From assembly GCF_900177325.1 (NCBI RefSeq), contig NZ_FXBL01000004.1, positions 4,340,001-4,404,000 on the forward strand: a stretch of 64,000 nucleotides of DNA, read 5' to 3'. The DNA is from Mesorhizobium australicum (GTDB taxonomy: Bacteria > Pseudomonadota > Alphaproteobacteria > Rhizobiales > Rhizobiaceae). Each line of letters starts with the position of its first letter. The first letter of the stretch is position 1. The notes under the pieces are model-generated. The model was not told where the DNA came from, did no database searches, and was given only the letters and a program-made list of their open reading frames with translations. This document shows, piece after piece, positions 46,808-55,506 of this stretch. Position numbers and translations under genes: made by a program.

Positions 46808-46852
46808 AAAGTCACAAACCGGGCACGACATGATTGAGCGAAGGACGCAGCG

Positions 46853-47125
46853 ATGGCTGTGACGGAGACGGTGCGGATCTCCTTCACTGGTAGGTTTGTG
46901 CCGCCGAGCTTTCTGGACTTCGTCGACCGGCGCGCGGCGCGCCTCGATCTGGACGTCTCGATCACCAGCGCGGATCCCGCCCGAGTGGCCGTCGAGGTTT
47001 CGGGGCAGCCGGATCTCATCGACGCGTTCGAGATGGCGTGCAGTCTCGGTCCGCTGGACTGCATCGTCCTCGATTGCAACCGCGCAATTGTTCACACAGG
47101 CAGAATGGAGAATGGGCACCGATGA
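46853..47125 (+). CDS. Acylphosphatase-like small protein
   Basis: This 90-residue protein resembles the acylphosphatase fold, with VRISFTGRFVPPSFLDFVDR for the first strand and helix, then RVAVEVSGQPDLIDAFEMAC and LGPLDCIVLDC for the second half. The catalytic Arg of true acylphosphatases (FR in the GRVQGVxFR loop) is replaced (FVPPSFLDF) and the catalytic Asn is not evident, so enzyme activity is doubtful. GAAGGA precedes the ATG. Its stop overlaps the start of the Rieske gene by 4 bp, suggesting a role as an accessory or binding partner in the same complex or pathway. Confidence 0.68.
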   Translation: MAVTETVRISFTGRFVPPSFLDFVDRRAARLDLDVSITSADPARVAVEVSGQPDLIDAFEMACSLGPLDCIVLDCNRAIVHTGRMENGHR

Positions 47126-47841
47126 CCTTTGAAGGCTGGCACCCAGTAGCGCTTTCCTCGTCCATCGAGCCGGGAAGCTCGGCGGGCACCCATATCTCCG
47201 GAAAGGAATACGTGGTGTGGCGCGACAACAGCGGCGTCGCGCATGTCTGGGAGGACCGCTGCCCGCATCGCGGCATGAAGCTGTCCTTTGGCTTCGTGCG
47301 CGGCGACCACATCGCCTGCCTCTATCACGGCTGGCAGTACGACACCGGCGGTCGCTGCCGCTACATCCCCGCCCATCCTGCCCTCGAAGTGCCGGCGACG
47401 ATCACCGTGCCGGTCTTCTCCACATTCGAGGCCCTCGGCATGATCTGGACGAGCGCAGAGCCGGAGGCCACGCGCGCTCCGCCGCCGGCCGTTGCCGGAG
47501 AAACCGTGCCGGTACGCAGCCTCTACGTCGACAGTGATGCGGATCAGCTTCTCGAGGCGGTGCGCGCAAACCTCCCCTCGCCTTTTACGGGCGAAGGCAA
47601 CTCGACCATATCGCCCGCCGGCGGGAGCCTGTGGCGTATCTCGGCCGGCGACGACAGACTGCTCGTCGGGCTCCAGCGCGTCGCCGACGGCCGCGCCGCG
47701 CTGCACATCGTGATCGAAGGGCCGGCGTCGGTCTATGCCGGCGCGGGACAGGCGCATTTCCTCGGCTGGACGACCGATGTCCGCTACGCGCTGGAACACA
47801 GACCGGCGCTGATTCCCGCCGCCCGCGCGGAGGCCGTCTGA
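47122..47841 (+). CDS. Stand-alone Rieske [2Fe-2S] protein
   Basis: This 239-residue protein has an N-terminal Rieske domain (residues ~5-112). The cluster ligands are complete: C47-P-H49 in DRCPHRGMKL and C66-x2-H69 in CLYHGWQYD, with 16 residues between H49 and C66. The pattern WHPVALSSSIEPG and GRCRYIPAHP match oxygenase-type Rieske domains, not small ferredoxins. No D-x2-H-x4-H iron motif follows. The last ~125 residues are a domain I do not recognise (LWRISAGDDRLLVGLQRVAD; HFLGWTTDVRYALEHRPAL), reminiscent of a degenerate catalytic-domain remnant or docking module. It overlaps the acylphosphatase-like gene by 4 bp and the GST gene by 1 bp. It is the natural electron partner for the Rieske-less oxygenases at 38559 and 55507. 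Confidence 0.88.
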   Translation: MTFEGWHPVALSSSIEPGSSAGTHISGKEYVVWRDNSGVAHVWEDRCPHRGMKLSFGFVRGDHIACLYHGWQYDTGGRCRYIPAHPALEVPATITVPVFSTFEALGMIWTSAEPEATRAPPPAVAGETVPVRSLYVDSDADQLLEAVRANLPSPFTGEGNSTISPAGGSLWRISAGDDRLLVGLQRVADGRAALHIVIEGPASVYAGAGQAHFLGWTTDVRYALEHRPALIPAARAEAV

Positions 47842-48473
47842 TGTCCGGTCTCACGCTCTACAACTACGACCTCGACGAGAATTGTTACAAGGTCCGGGTA
47901 GCACTCTCCATGTTCGGGCTCGACTACAAGACGGTCGTCGTCAACGCCTTCCCCGGAAAGGAACATCTGACGCCGCGCTTCCTGGCCATGAACCCGGCCG
48001 GAAGCCTGCCCATCCTCGAAGACGGCGATCTCACCTTGTTCGGCTCGGAAGCCATCCTCGCGCACCTAGCCGCTTCACGGGACGAGGCGCGGACATGGCT
48101 GCCCGCCGGGGGTGCGGATTTCGCCCGCGTCATGCAGTGGCTCACCTTCTCCGCTGGCGAACTCTCCGTCGCTGTCGCAGCGAGAGCGCATGCTTTGCTC
48201 GACGCACCGGGCGACGAGGCCGCCCTTCGCGCCGGAGCGCGCAAGGCCTTGCGCGTCATGGATGATCACATGACGGCACGCGGCTTCGCGGGCGCGGACT
48301 GGTTCGCGACGGGTGGTCCCACTCTTGCCGACATCGCGCTCTTTCCGGCCTTCGCGCTGAGCCGTGATTTCGGCGTCGACCACGACGAATATCCCGCGCT
48401 GCGGCGTTGGGCGCGCCGCTTCCGCACCCTGCCGGGCTTCCTGACGATGCCGGGAATTCCAGACTATCATTGA
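47841..48473 (+). CDS. Glutathione S-transferase-like protein
   Basis: This 210-residue protein has an N-terminal thioredoxin-like GST domain ([20 protein letters not shown], then [16 protein letters not shown] and the SEAI glutathione-contact motif). A helical C-terminal domain follows ([20 protein letters not shown]). GGAGG lies seven bases before the ATG, which overlaps the Rieske stop (TGATG). In the NdmCDE caffeine N7-demethylase a GST-like protein (NdmE) is a structural partner that holds the Rieske-less oxygenase and the Rieske-bearing reductase together. The same role is plausible here. Ordinary glutathione transfer is the alternative. Confidence 0.87.
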   Translation: MSGLTLYNYDLDENCYKVRVALSMFGLDYKTVVVNAFPGKEHLTPRFLAMNPAGSLPILEDGDLTLFGSEAILAHLAASRDEARTWLPAGGADFARVMQWLTFSAGELSVAVAARAHALLDAPGDEAALRAGARKALRVMDDHMTARGFAGADWFATGGPTLADIALFPAFALSRDFGVDHDEYPALRRWARRFRTLPGFLTMPGIPDYH

Positions 48474-48523
48474 CCAGCGATTCGTATGCCGCGCGACGTT
48501 CTATGCCGGCCATGGAGTTCAGA

Positions 48524-50323
48524 ATGGGTACACTGACGCGCTTTTCCGTACAGCCTCTCTCGGCCATGACACGCCGGCTCGCGGCAGTCGCCATGGGTTC
48601 GGCCGAGCCTGATCTGGTGATCGGCGGGGCGCGCGTGCTCTCGACCTATTCCGAACGCATCCTGCCCGACCGCGAGGTCTGGATCGCCGGCGGCCGCATC
48701 GCGGCCGTCAAGCCGGCGGGCAGCCACAAGGGCTCGGCGAAGCGCTACGATGCCAAGGGCGGTATCATCGCTCCCGGCCTTGTGGACCCGCACATCCATA
48801 TCGAATCGAGCATGGTCACCGCCTGCGCCTATGCGGAAGCGGCACTCCTGAACGGCACCACGACGATCTTCTGCGACAGCCACGAGATCGGCAACGTCAT
48901 GGACGTCGCCGGGGTCGAGGCGATGCTGGAAGACGCGCGCGAAGCGCCGCTGTCGATCTTCCTCACCGTGCCGAGCACGGTTCCCGCAACCTCGCCGCAA
49001 CTCGAGACGGCCGGCGGCGACCTGACCCCGGACAAGATCGGCGCGCTGTTCGACAAATGGCCAGAGGCGGTGGCACTGGGCGAGAAGATGGACTTCGTGC
49101 AGGTCGCCATGGGCGACGAGCGCAGCCACGCGATCCTCGCCGCGGCGCTGCAACGCGGGCGGCCCGTCTCCGGCCATGTCTACGGCCGCGAATTCGTCTC
49201 CGCCTATGCCGCGTCCGGCGTGACGGACACTCACGAGGCCATAGACCGCGAGATTGCTGACGACATGCTGGAAGCCGGCATCTGGCTCTTCCTGCGCGGC
49301 GGCCCGCCGACGACGCCGTGGCACAGCCTGCCGCAGGCGATCAGGACGATCACCGAACTCGGCGCCTCGCACAAGCGCATCGCCGTCTGCACCGACGACC
49401 GCGATGCCGACGACCTGCTCCTGTTCGGTCTCGACTGGGTGGTGCGCGAGGCGATCAAGGCCGGCATGAGCCCTGAAAAGGCCTGGAGCATGGGCTCGCT
49501 GCACGGCGCGACCCGGTTTGGGGCGGAAGGCGAGATCGGCGGTCTGGGCGGCGGCCGCCGCGCCGACCTCGTGCTGCTCGACGACGCCATGAAGCCGGTC
49601 AACACTTGGTACGGCGGCGAACTGGTGGTCGAGGGCGGGAAGATCACGCCGCTGCTCGATCGCGAACTGTCGACCCGCTATCGCTATCCCGAAGCGGCCT
49701 ATCACACGGTCAAGCTGCCCAAGGAATTGAAGCTGACGCCTGAGCTGCCGACGGAACCCGTGACCGTCAACGCAATAAGGACCGAACTGCCGGGCATCAC
49801 CCTAGGCCACGAGAAGATCCGGCTCGAACCCGCCAACGACTGGCAGAGCCATTTCGACCGCCACGGTCTCTGCTTCGTGACGGTGGTGGAGCGGCACGGC
49901 AAGTCGGACGGCAACGTCGCGCACGGGCTGCTCAGCAACTTTGCGCTCAAACGCGGCGCAGTCGCTTCATCGGTCGGCCACGACAGCCACAACATCATCA
50001 TCGCCGGCGTCAACGAGGCCGACATGCAGGTCGCACTGCGCGCGATCCAGGACACGCAGGGCGGGGTCTGCGTGGTCGTCGACGGCAAGGTAACCGCCAT
50101 GGTCGAATTGCCGATCGCCGGACTTCTCTCCGACAAGCGCGTGACCGAAGTGGCCGAGGAGATGAAGCTGCTGAAGAAGGAATGGGAGGCCGCCGGCTGC
50201 TCGATCCCGTATATGGGCTTCAACCTGATTCCGCTGTCGGTGATCCCGGAAATCCGCATCACCGACAAGGGACTGGTCCTGGTGCCACAGATGGAGATCG
50301 CGCCGTTGTTCGAGGACGCATAG
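48524..50323 (+). CDS. ade: Adenine deaminase
   Basis: This is canonical COG1001 adenine deaminase, converting adenine to hypoxanthine, 599 residues from [20 protein letters not shown]. The active site is typical: [14 protein letters not shown] (H90, H92), [20 protein letters not shown] (H120, E121), [10 protein letters not shown], and the C-terminal [18 protein letters not shown] six bases before the ATG at 48524 decides among three in-frame ATGs. It follows the GST gene by 50 bp and precedes a LysR gene by 50 bp, so it belongs to the rightward Rieske operon. Confidence 0.92.
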   Translation: MGTLTRFSVQPLSAMTRRLAAVAMGSAEPDLVIGGARVLSTYSERILPDREVWIAGGRIAAVKPAGSHKGSAKRYDAKGGIIAPGLVDPHIHIESSMVTACAYAEAALLNGTTTIFCDSHEIGNVMDVAGVEAMLEDAREAPLSIFLTVPSTVPATSPQLETAGGDLTPDKIGALFDKWPEAVALGEKMDFVQVAMGDERSHAILAAALQRGRPVSGHVYGREFVSAYAASGVTDTHEAIDREIADDMLEAGIWLFLRGGPPTTPWHSLPQAIRTITELGASHKRIAVCTDDRDADDLLLFGLDWVVREAIKAGMSPEKAWSMGSLHGATRFGAEGEIGGLGGGRRADLVLLDDAMKPVNTWYGGELVVEGGKITPLLDRELSTRYRYPEAAYHTVKLPKELKLTPELPTEPVTVNAIRTELPGITLGHEKIRLEPANDWQSHFDRHGLCFVTVVERHGKSDGNVAHGLLSNFALKRGAVASSVGHDSHNIIIAGVNEADMQVALRAIQDTQGGVCVVVDGKVTAMVELPIAGLLSDKRVTEVAEEMKLLKKEWEAAGCSIPYMGFNLIPLSVIPEIRITDKGLVLVPQMEIAPLFEDA

Positions 50324-50373
50324 GACATGGCCGTCTTGGGAAGCCGGCGCCTACCTTTCGGGATTATGCTCTA

Positions 50374-51294
50374 GTGGACCTCTTTCGCTCGGGCCTCGTC
50401 TCGCCGCGCATCCACTACTTCCAGCTCGTGGCGCGATTGGGCTCGGTGCGCCAGACGGCACAGGTGCTGAACGTTGCGCCGTCCTCGATCAGCCGGGTCA
50501 TCAAGGGTCTTGAGGACGAGATCGGAACGCCACTCTTCGAGCGCGTGCGCCAGCGCCTCAAGCTCACCAGCGCTGGCGAGCTGTTGCTCTACCATGCGCG
50601 GCAGAGCAACACCGAGCTGACGCGCGCCTGGTCGGAGATCAACGACCTGCGAGGGCTGAACCGCGGCGCGGTGTCGGTGACCGTGGTGGAGAGTGCCGCG
50701 CGCGGCCTGATGACCGAGGCGCTGAAGACGTTCTGGGCGCGTCATCCGCTGATCACGGTGGACATCCGCGTAGCCGGCTCGCAGCAGGCGTGCGACGCGG
50801 TGGCGGAAGGCGAATGCGACATCGCATTGGCGTTCGACGTGCGTGTGCCGCGCAACGTGCGGCGGATCGCCGCCGCGGCCCTGCCGCTCGGCGTGATCGC
50901 CTCTCCCGAAAGCCGCTTCGCCGGCCGCAAGAACCTGAAACTGTTCGACCTTTCCGGCGAGCAGGTCATTCTGTCGGATGCAAGCCTGGCGCTCGGCCTT
51001 TCGGTGGACGATGCGATCAACCGCTCGATCATCGACCTGACGCGCCGTTCGCGCACCAATTCGATCGCCCTGATGGTCGAGCTCGCGCGCATGAACCTCG
51101 GCGTCGCGCTGCAGACGCGCATCGGGGTCGAGAACGAGCTCGCCGAAGGCAGCCTGATCTTCCTGCCGATCAACGACGCCAAGCTGCCGCCGCGCCGACT
51201 TATGCTGCTGACGCGCACCGAGCGCGAGATGTCCGAGGCGGCATCCGCGTTCGCCACCCTGCTCGCCCGAGCCATCGAGGATCTCGGCGACTAG
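50374..51294 (+). CDS. LysR-family transcriptional regulator
   Basis: This regulator has about 306 residues. The helix-turn-helix includes GSVRQTAQVLNVAPSSISRV, and the effector domain shows FWARHPLITVDIRVAGSQQA and ARMNLGVALQTRIG. No ATG is available in frame near the N-terminus; the best start is GTG at 50374, giving MDLFRSGLVSPRIHYFQLVA, without a clear ribosome-binding site. It closes the acylphosphatase-like/Rieske/GST/ade unit and precedes the third unit at 51386. It probably senses a purine-type compound and could act on the palindromes at 46789 and 51298; this is inference. Confidence 0.86.
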   Translation: MDLFRSGLVSPRIHYFQLVARLGSVRQTAQVLNVAPSSISRVIKGLEDEIGTPLFERVRQRLKLTSAGELLLYHARQSNTELTRAWSEINDLRGLNRGAVSVTVVESAARGLMTEALKTFWARHPLITVDIRVAGSQQACDAVAEGECDIALAFDVRVPRNVRRIAAAALPLGVIASPESRFAGRKNLKLFDLSGEQVILSDASLALGLSVDDAINRSIIDLTRRSRTNSIALMVELARMNLGVALQTRIGVENELAEGSLIFLPINDAKLPPRRLMLLTRTEREMSEAASAFATLLARAIEDLGD

Positions 51295-51297
51295 TTG

Positions 51298-51334
51298 TTG
51301 CATTTAGCGCACCGTCATGGCGCAAAATGATGCA
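51298..51334. promoter_or_regulatory. Interrupted inverted repeat before the decarboxylase operon
   Basis: TTGCATTTAGCGC (51298-51310) and GCGCAAAATGATGCA (51320-51334) form an imperfect inverted repeat with a core of TTTAGCGC/GCGCAAAA. It lies in the 91-bp gap between the LysR gene and the TPP-dependent decarboxylase gene. It begins with a TTGCA half-site like the palindrome at 46789. A regulator site or transcript hairpin are both possible. Confidence 0.4.
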
Positions 51335-51385
51335 CTATCCGGAACAACTTCGGTTTGCGAAATTGCTGTCTCACGGAGACGTCAC

Positions 51386-51886
51386 ATGAAGCAGAGCGCC
51401 GTCGAAGCGGTCATCAGGGGCTTGAAGAAAGCGGGGGTCAGCATCGTCTGCTACCTGCCGGATTCGCTGTTCAAGGAACTCTACCCGGCGCTCGACGCCG
51501 ACCCCGACATCCGCACCATCCGAGTCACCAACGAGGGCGAAGGCGCGGCGATCTGCGGCGGCGTCTTCCTGTCCGGCAAGCGCGCGGCGCTGGTGATGGA
51601 GAACTCCGGCCTGCGCGCATCGGTCGAACCGCTGGCACGCATGGGGCTGGGCGCCGGCATCCCGGTGGTCATGCTGATGAGCTATCGCGGCGAACTCGGC
51701 GAGAACAACTGGTGGGCGATCCCGCACGGCATCACGATGGAGCCGGTGCTGAACGCGCTGCGCATCCCCTATCGGGTCGTGCGTGAGGAAGACCAGATCG
51801 AGCAGTCGATCGTCGACGCCTACAATTGGTCCTACAACGCCTACTACCACTCGGCCATCGCGCTCGGCGGGAGCGTCGTTCGATGA
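51386..51886 (+). CDS. TPP-dependent decarboxylase, alpha (PYR) subunit
   Basis: This 166-residue protein is the pyrimidine-binding domain of a two-subunit thiamine-diphosphate decarboxylase, resembling the sulfopyruvate and phosphonopyruvate decarboxylase alpha subunits. IRVTNEGEGAAICGGVFLSG contains the catalytic Glu. It opens with VIRGLKKAGVSIVCYLPDSL, typical of the family. CGGAG precedes the ATG. The stop overlaps the beta-subunit start by 4 bp. No sulfolactate or phosphonate genes are nearby, so the 2-oxoacid substrate is unknown. Confidence 0.87.
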   Translation: MKQSAVEAVIRGLKKAGVSIVCYLPDSLFKELYPALDADPDIRTIRVTNEGEGAAICGGVFLSGKRAALVMENSGLRASVEPLARMGLGAGIPVVMLMSYRGELGENNWWAIPHGITMEPVLNALRIPYRVVREEDQIEQSIVDAYNWSYNAYYHSAIALGGSVVR

Positions 51887-52491
51887 AACGCTACGACTGC
51901 ATGAAACTCCTCGCCGCGCGTCTCAAGGACGAGTTGGTGATCCTGTCGCTCGGCGCGTCGGTGGACGAATGGTACAATGCCGCCCCGCATATGCGAGAGG
52001 CCAGCCTGTTCCAGCAGCAGCTCGGCTGCGTGACGCCGCAGGCCTTCGGCCTCGCCGCCGGCCTGCCGCACCGCCGCATCGTCTCGCTGGATACCGATGG
52101 CGGCATGATGTTCAACCTCGGCATCCTCGCCACGCTCGGCAACGAGCAGCCTAAGAACCTCTTCGTCGTCGTCTGGGACAACGAATGCTACCAGTCGATC
52201 GGTGGCCCGCCAACGCACACCGCCTTCGGACGCGTCGACATCGCCGCGATTGCGCGCGGCGCGGGCGTCGAGAACGCCTACACCGCGCGCACGCTGGAGG
52301 AATTCGAAGCCCATTGCGAGGCTGGCCTCAAGGCAGACGTTCCCTATGTCGTCGTCGCCAAGGTGGCGGGCACCGTCCAGCCCGACATCAAGCGCAAGCA
52401 CTCGGACGGCCGCGAGGACAAATACATCTTCGTGCGCCATGTCGAGGCGACGGAAGGGATCGTCATCATGGGGCCGAGCGAGCACAATTGA
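51883..52491 (+). CDS. TPP-dependent decarboxylase, beta (PP) subunit
   Basis: This diphosphate-binding partner has 202 residues. SLDTDGGMMFNLGILATLGN is the TPP/Mg-binding motif (GDGx~24N type), and VVWDNECYQSIGGPPTH is the following conserved loop. The N-terminus MKRYDCMKLLAARLKDELVI matches the beta subunits of sulfopyruvate-type decarboxylases. Eight bases separate its stop from the GMC oxidoreductase gene. The aldehyde produced could be oxidised by the aldehyde dehydrogenase at the end of the operon. Confidence 0.87.
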   Translation: MKRYDCMKLLAARLKDELVILSLGASVDEWYNAAPHMREASLFQQQLGCVTPQAFGLAAGLPHRRIVSLDTDGGMMFNLGILATLGNEQPKNLFVVVWDNECYQSIGGPPTHTAFGRVDIAAIARGAGVENAYTARTLEEFEAHCEAGLKADVPYVVVAKVAGTVQPDIKRKHSDGREDKYIFVRHVEATEGIVIMGPSEHN

Positions 52492-52498
52492 CGGTTTG

Positions 52499-54064
52499 AT
52501 GTCCTCCGAAGCCCCCACCCTCCCCGTCCGCGCCCTGAAAGGCGGCTACGACTATGTCGTGATCGGCTCGGGCTCGGGCGGTTGCGCGGTGACGCGGCGG
52601 CTGGTCGACGCCGGCGCGGACGTGCTGCTGATCGAGGCAGGCCCGCCGGGGATCGGCGTCAATGAGATCGACGACCCGGCAAAATGGGTTCCACTCGGAC
52701 GCAGCGCTTATGACTGGGGCTACGACTATGCGCCGACGCCCCGCGTCAATGGCCGCACCATCGGCATCCCGCGCGGCAAGGTGCTGGGCGGCTCTACCTC
52801 TACCAATGCGATGATGTGGTATCGTGGCCATCCGCTCGATTACGACGCATGGGAAAAGGCCGGCGCCAAGGGGTGGAGCTTCGCCGACTGCCTGCCCTAT
52901 TTCCGCCGCTGCGAAGATTGGGAAGGAGGAGCGAGCGAATGGCGCGGCGCGGGCGGCCCGCTGCGCATCGAACGTGCGCCCGACACCCATCCGGTCGCCC
53001 AGGCGCTGATCGACGGCGCCGCCTCGCTCGGCATCCCGGTGATCGACGATCCCAACGGCCCCGACAACGAAGGTGCTGCGCGCGCCAACTTCAACATATC
53101 TGGCGGCAGGCGCTGGAGTTCTGCGCGCGGCTATCTTCAGCCCATCTTCGACCGGCCGAACCTGACCATCCTGACCGGCTCTCTCGCCGTCGGACTGGTG
53201 CTCGACAACGGTCGCAGCGTCGCGGTGCGTCATCTCGTCGACGGAGCCGTCCGCGAGACCCGCGCGCACCAGAAGATCATCCTCGCGCTCGGCGCGATCG
53301 ACACGCCGCGGCTGCTGATGCTGTCCGGTATCGGCGATCCCACAGAGTTGGCGCGGCTGGATATAGCCGTCGCGCATGCGCTGCCGGGCGTCGGCCGGAA
53401 CCTGCAGGACCATCCGCTGGCGCAGGCCTGCGTCCTTCGGGCGAAACACCCGCTCGGACCCGTGACCGGCAATGGCGGCGGCTCGATGGTGAACTGGAAG
53501 TCTCGTGCCGGCCTGCCGCAGGCCGACATCCATGCGTTTCCCGTGCAGGGCAACAGCGCGGAATCGGCCATACGCGCACGCTACGACACGTCGGGCGATG
53601 TATTCTCCTTCGGCGCCGGCCTCATGCGCTCGAAAAGTGTCGGCTATCTCAGGCTTCTGGAGGCCAAGCCCGGCGGCTCGCTGGAGATCCAGCCCAACTT
53701 CCTTGCCGAGCCCGACGACGTCGACGCGATGATCACCGCGGTCGAGATGACAATCGAGATGGCCGCGGCGGATGCCAATGCCGATCTCTTCGGCGGCTTC
53801 GCTGCGCCCGACCGCCGGCTGACCCGCAGTGAGACCGTGGCTTTCCTGCGCGACGCCTGCTCGACCTTCTTCCACCTCAGCGGCACCTGCCGCATGGGCG
53901 AGGACGACGAAGCCGTGGTCGACAGCCGGCTGAAGGTGCATGGCCTGGAAGGACTGATGGTCGCGGACGCCTCGGTTATGCCCATCATCCCCTCATGTAA
54001 CACCCACGCGCCCACGACCATGATCGGCGAGCGCGCGGCGGATTTCGCGATGGGGTTGGTATGA
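52499..54064 (+). CDS. GMC-family FAD-dependent oxidoreductase
   Basis: This choline-dehydrogenase-like flavoenzyme has 521 residues. The FAD-binding motif VIGSGSGGCAVTRRL is at residues ~21-35. The GMC signature region IPRGKVLGGSTSTNAMMWYR follows, and the C-terminal catalytic segments are FFHLSGTCRMG and SCNTHAPTTMIGERA. It would oxidise an alcohol to an aldehyde. Family members act on choline, glucose, polyethylene glycol and others, so the substrate is open. It is the third gene of the decarboxylase-to-ALDH unit. Confidence 0.9.
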   Translation: MSSEAPTLPVRALKGGYDYVVIGSGSGGCAVTRRLVDAGADVLLIEAGPPGIGVNEIDDPAKWVPLGRSAYDWGYDYAPTPRVNGRTIGIPRGKVLGGSTSTNAMMWYRGHPLDYDAWEKAGAKGWSFADCLPYFRRCEDWEGGASEWRGAGGPLRIERAPDTHPVAQALIDGAASLGIPVIDDPNGPDNEGAARANFNISGGRRWSSARGYLQPIFDRPNLTILTGSLAVGLVLDNGRSVAVRHLVDGAVRETRAHQKIILALGAIDTPRLLMLSGIGDPTELARLDIAVAHALPGVGRNLQDHPLAQACVLRAKHPLGPVTGNGGGSMVNWKSRAGLPQADIHAFPVQGNSAESAIRARYDTSGDVFSFGAGLMRSKSVGYLRLLEAKPGGSLEIQPNFLAEPDDVDAMITAVEMTIEMAAADANADLFGGFAAPDRRLTRSETVAFLRDACSTFFHLSGTCRMGEDDEAVVDSRLKVHGLEGLMVADASVMPIIPSCNTHAPTTMIGERAADFAMGLV

Positions 54065-54107
54065 CAATTGCCTTTCCAATACGCATGTGCAAGCAGGAGA
54101 ATGGCCG

Positions 54108-55490
54108 ATGACGAATGGCGCACTTATCCTCGCCGCCGACGCTCTCCTGACCATGGATACGGCAAACACGACGCTGGCGGACGGGGCGGTCTTGATAGAC
54201 GGCGGACGCATCGCCGCGGTCGGCACGCTGGCAGAACTGAGCGCGGCGAATCCTGGGACACCGGTCAAGAAGATCGCCAATGCCGTATTGATGCCGGGGC
54301 TGGTCAACGCGCACGCCCATTCGGGCTTCCTGCGCGGCACGGCCGAGCATCTGCCGGTCTGGGACTGGCTGACGCTGCACATCAACCCGATGCACCGCAT
54401 GCTGGAGCCGCATGAGGCGGAGGCGGCCTCGTGGCTTTGCTATGCCGAGTCCGTTCTGGGCGGCACGACGACGGTCGTCGACATGTGGCGTTTCATGGAC
54501 GGTAGCGCCAAGGCAGCAGAGGCGGTCGGCAACCGGCTGGTCGCCGTTCCCTATGTCGGGGAGCATCCGGACTACGATTACTTCGACACACTCGACATGA
54601 ACGAGGCGCTGATCGAAACCTGGCATCGCAAGGCGGACGGCAGGGTTAATGTCTGGGTTGGGCTGGAGCATCTGTTCTACGCCGACGAGGCCGGCCAGCG
54701 GCGCGCCATCGAGCTGGCGAAGAAGTACGGCACCGGCTTCCACACCCATTGCAGCGAGGCCGAAATCGAGCTGGCCGAGTTCCAGAAACGCTATGGCAAG
54801 CGCCCGATGTTCGCGCTGGAGGAACTGGGCTTCTTCGAGAGCCCGCGCACCATGATCGCCCACGGCGTCTGGCTTGATTCCGCCGAGATCGAGCTGATCG
54901 CGAAATATCCCGTCTCGGTCGCGCACAATCCCGTCTCGAACATGAAGCTCGCCAGCGGCATCGCGCGCGTCGGCGAAATGCTCGCGGCGGGCGTGCCCGT
55001 CGGCATCGGCACCGACGGCGAGAAGGAGAACAACAATTTCGACATGTTCGAGGAGATGAAGGTCGCCTCGCTTGTCGGCAAACTGAAGGATCTCGACGCC
55101 GCCGCGATGGACAGCTGGGACGTGCTGAGGATGGCGACGATCACCGGCGCGAAGGCGATCGGACTGGACCATGAGATCGGATCGATCGAGGCAGGCAAGC
55201 GCGCGGACATCATCGCCGTGCGCACCGACACACCGCGCATGACGCCGTTCTTCGCCGACGGGCCGTATTTCAACCTGCACCACAACCTCGTCCACGCGGT
55301 GCGCGGGGGCGACGTGATGCTGACCATGGTGGAGGGGAACATCCTGGTCGAGGACGGCCAGTTAAAAACCGCCGACCTGAAGGACATCATCGCCGAAATC
55401 CATCGTGTCGCGCCCGGCCTTTTCGCCCGCAGAGCCGCGTGGCTGGCGCAGAATGCGGAAGGCACTATGCAGTGGACGAAGACATCGTGA
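54108..55490 (+). CDS. ATZ/TRZ-type amidohydrolase, second copy
   Basis: This metal-dependent deaminase or hydrolase has 460 residues. Zinc-site blocks are PGLVNAHAHSGFLRG, FHTHCSEAEIE, IAHGVWLDSAE, VAHNPVSNMKL and GIGTDGEKENNNFDMFEEMK. AGGAG lies 8 bp before the ATG. It is followed 16 bp later by Rieske-less oxygenase copy B, echoing the amidohydrolase-oxygenase pairing at 37228-39419. An aminopurine or other aminated N-heterocycle is a likely substrate. Confidence 0.87.
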   Translation: MTNGALILAADALLTMDTANTTLADGAVLIDGGRIAAVGTLAELSAANPGTPVKKIANAVLMPGLVNAHAHSGFLRGTAEHLPVWDWLTLHINPMHRMLEPHEAEAASWLCYAESVLGGTTTVVDMWRFMDGSAKAAEAVGNRLVAVPYVGEHPDYDYFDTLDMNEALIETWHRKADGRVNVWVGLEHLFYADEAGQRRAIELAKKYGTGFHTHCSEAEIELAEFQKRYGKRPMFALEELGFFESPRTMIAHGVWLDSAEIELIAKYPVSVAHNPVSNMKLASGIARVGEMLAAGVPVGIGTDGEKENNNFDMFEEMKVASLVGKLKDLDAAAMDSWDVLRMATITGAKAIGLDHEIGSIEAGKRADIIAVRTDTPRMTPFFADGPYFNLHHNLVHAVRGGDVMLTMVEGNILVEDGQLKTADLKDIIAEIHRVAPGLFARRAAWLAQNAEGTMQWTKTS

Positions 55491-55506
55491 CACGGAGACC
55501 CCGATC

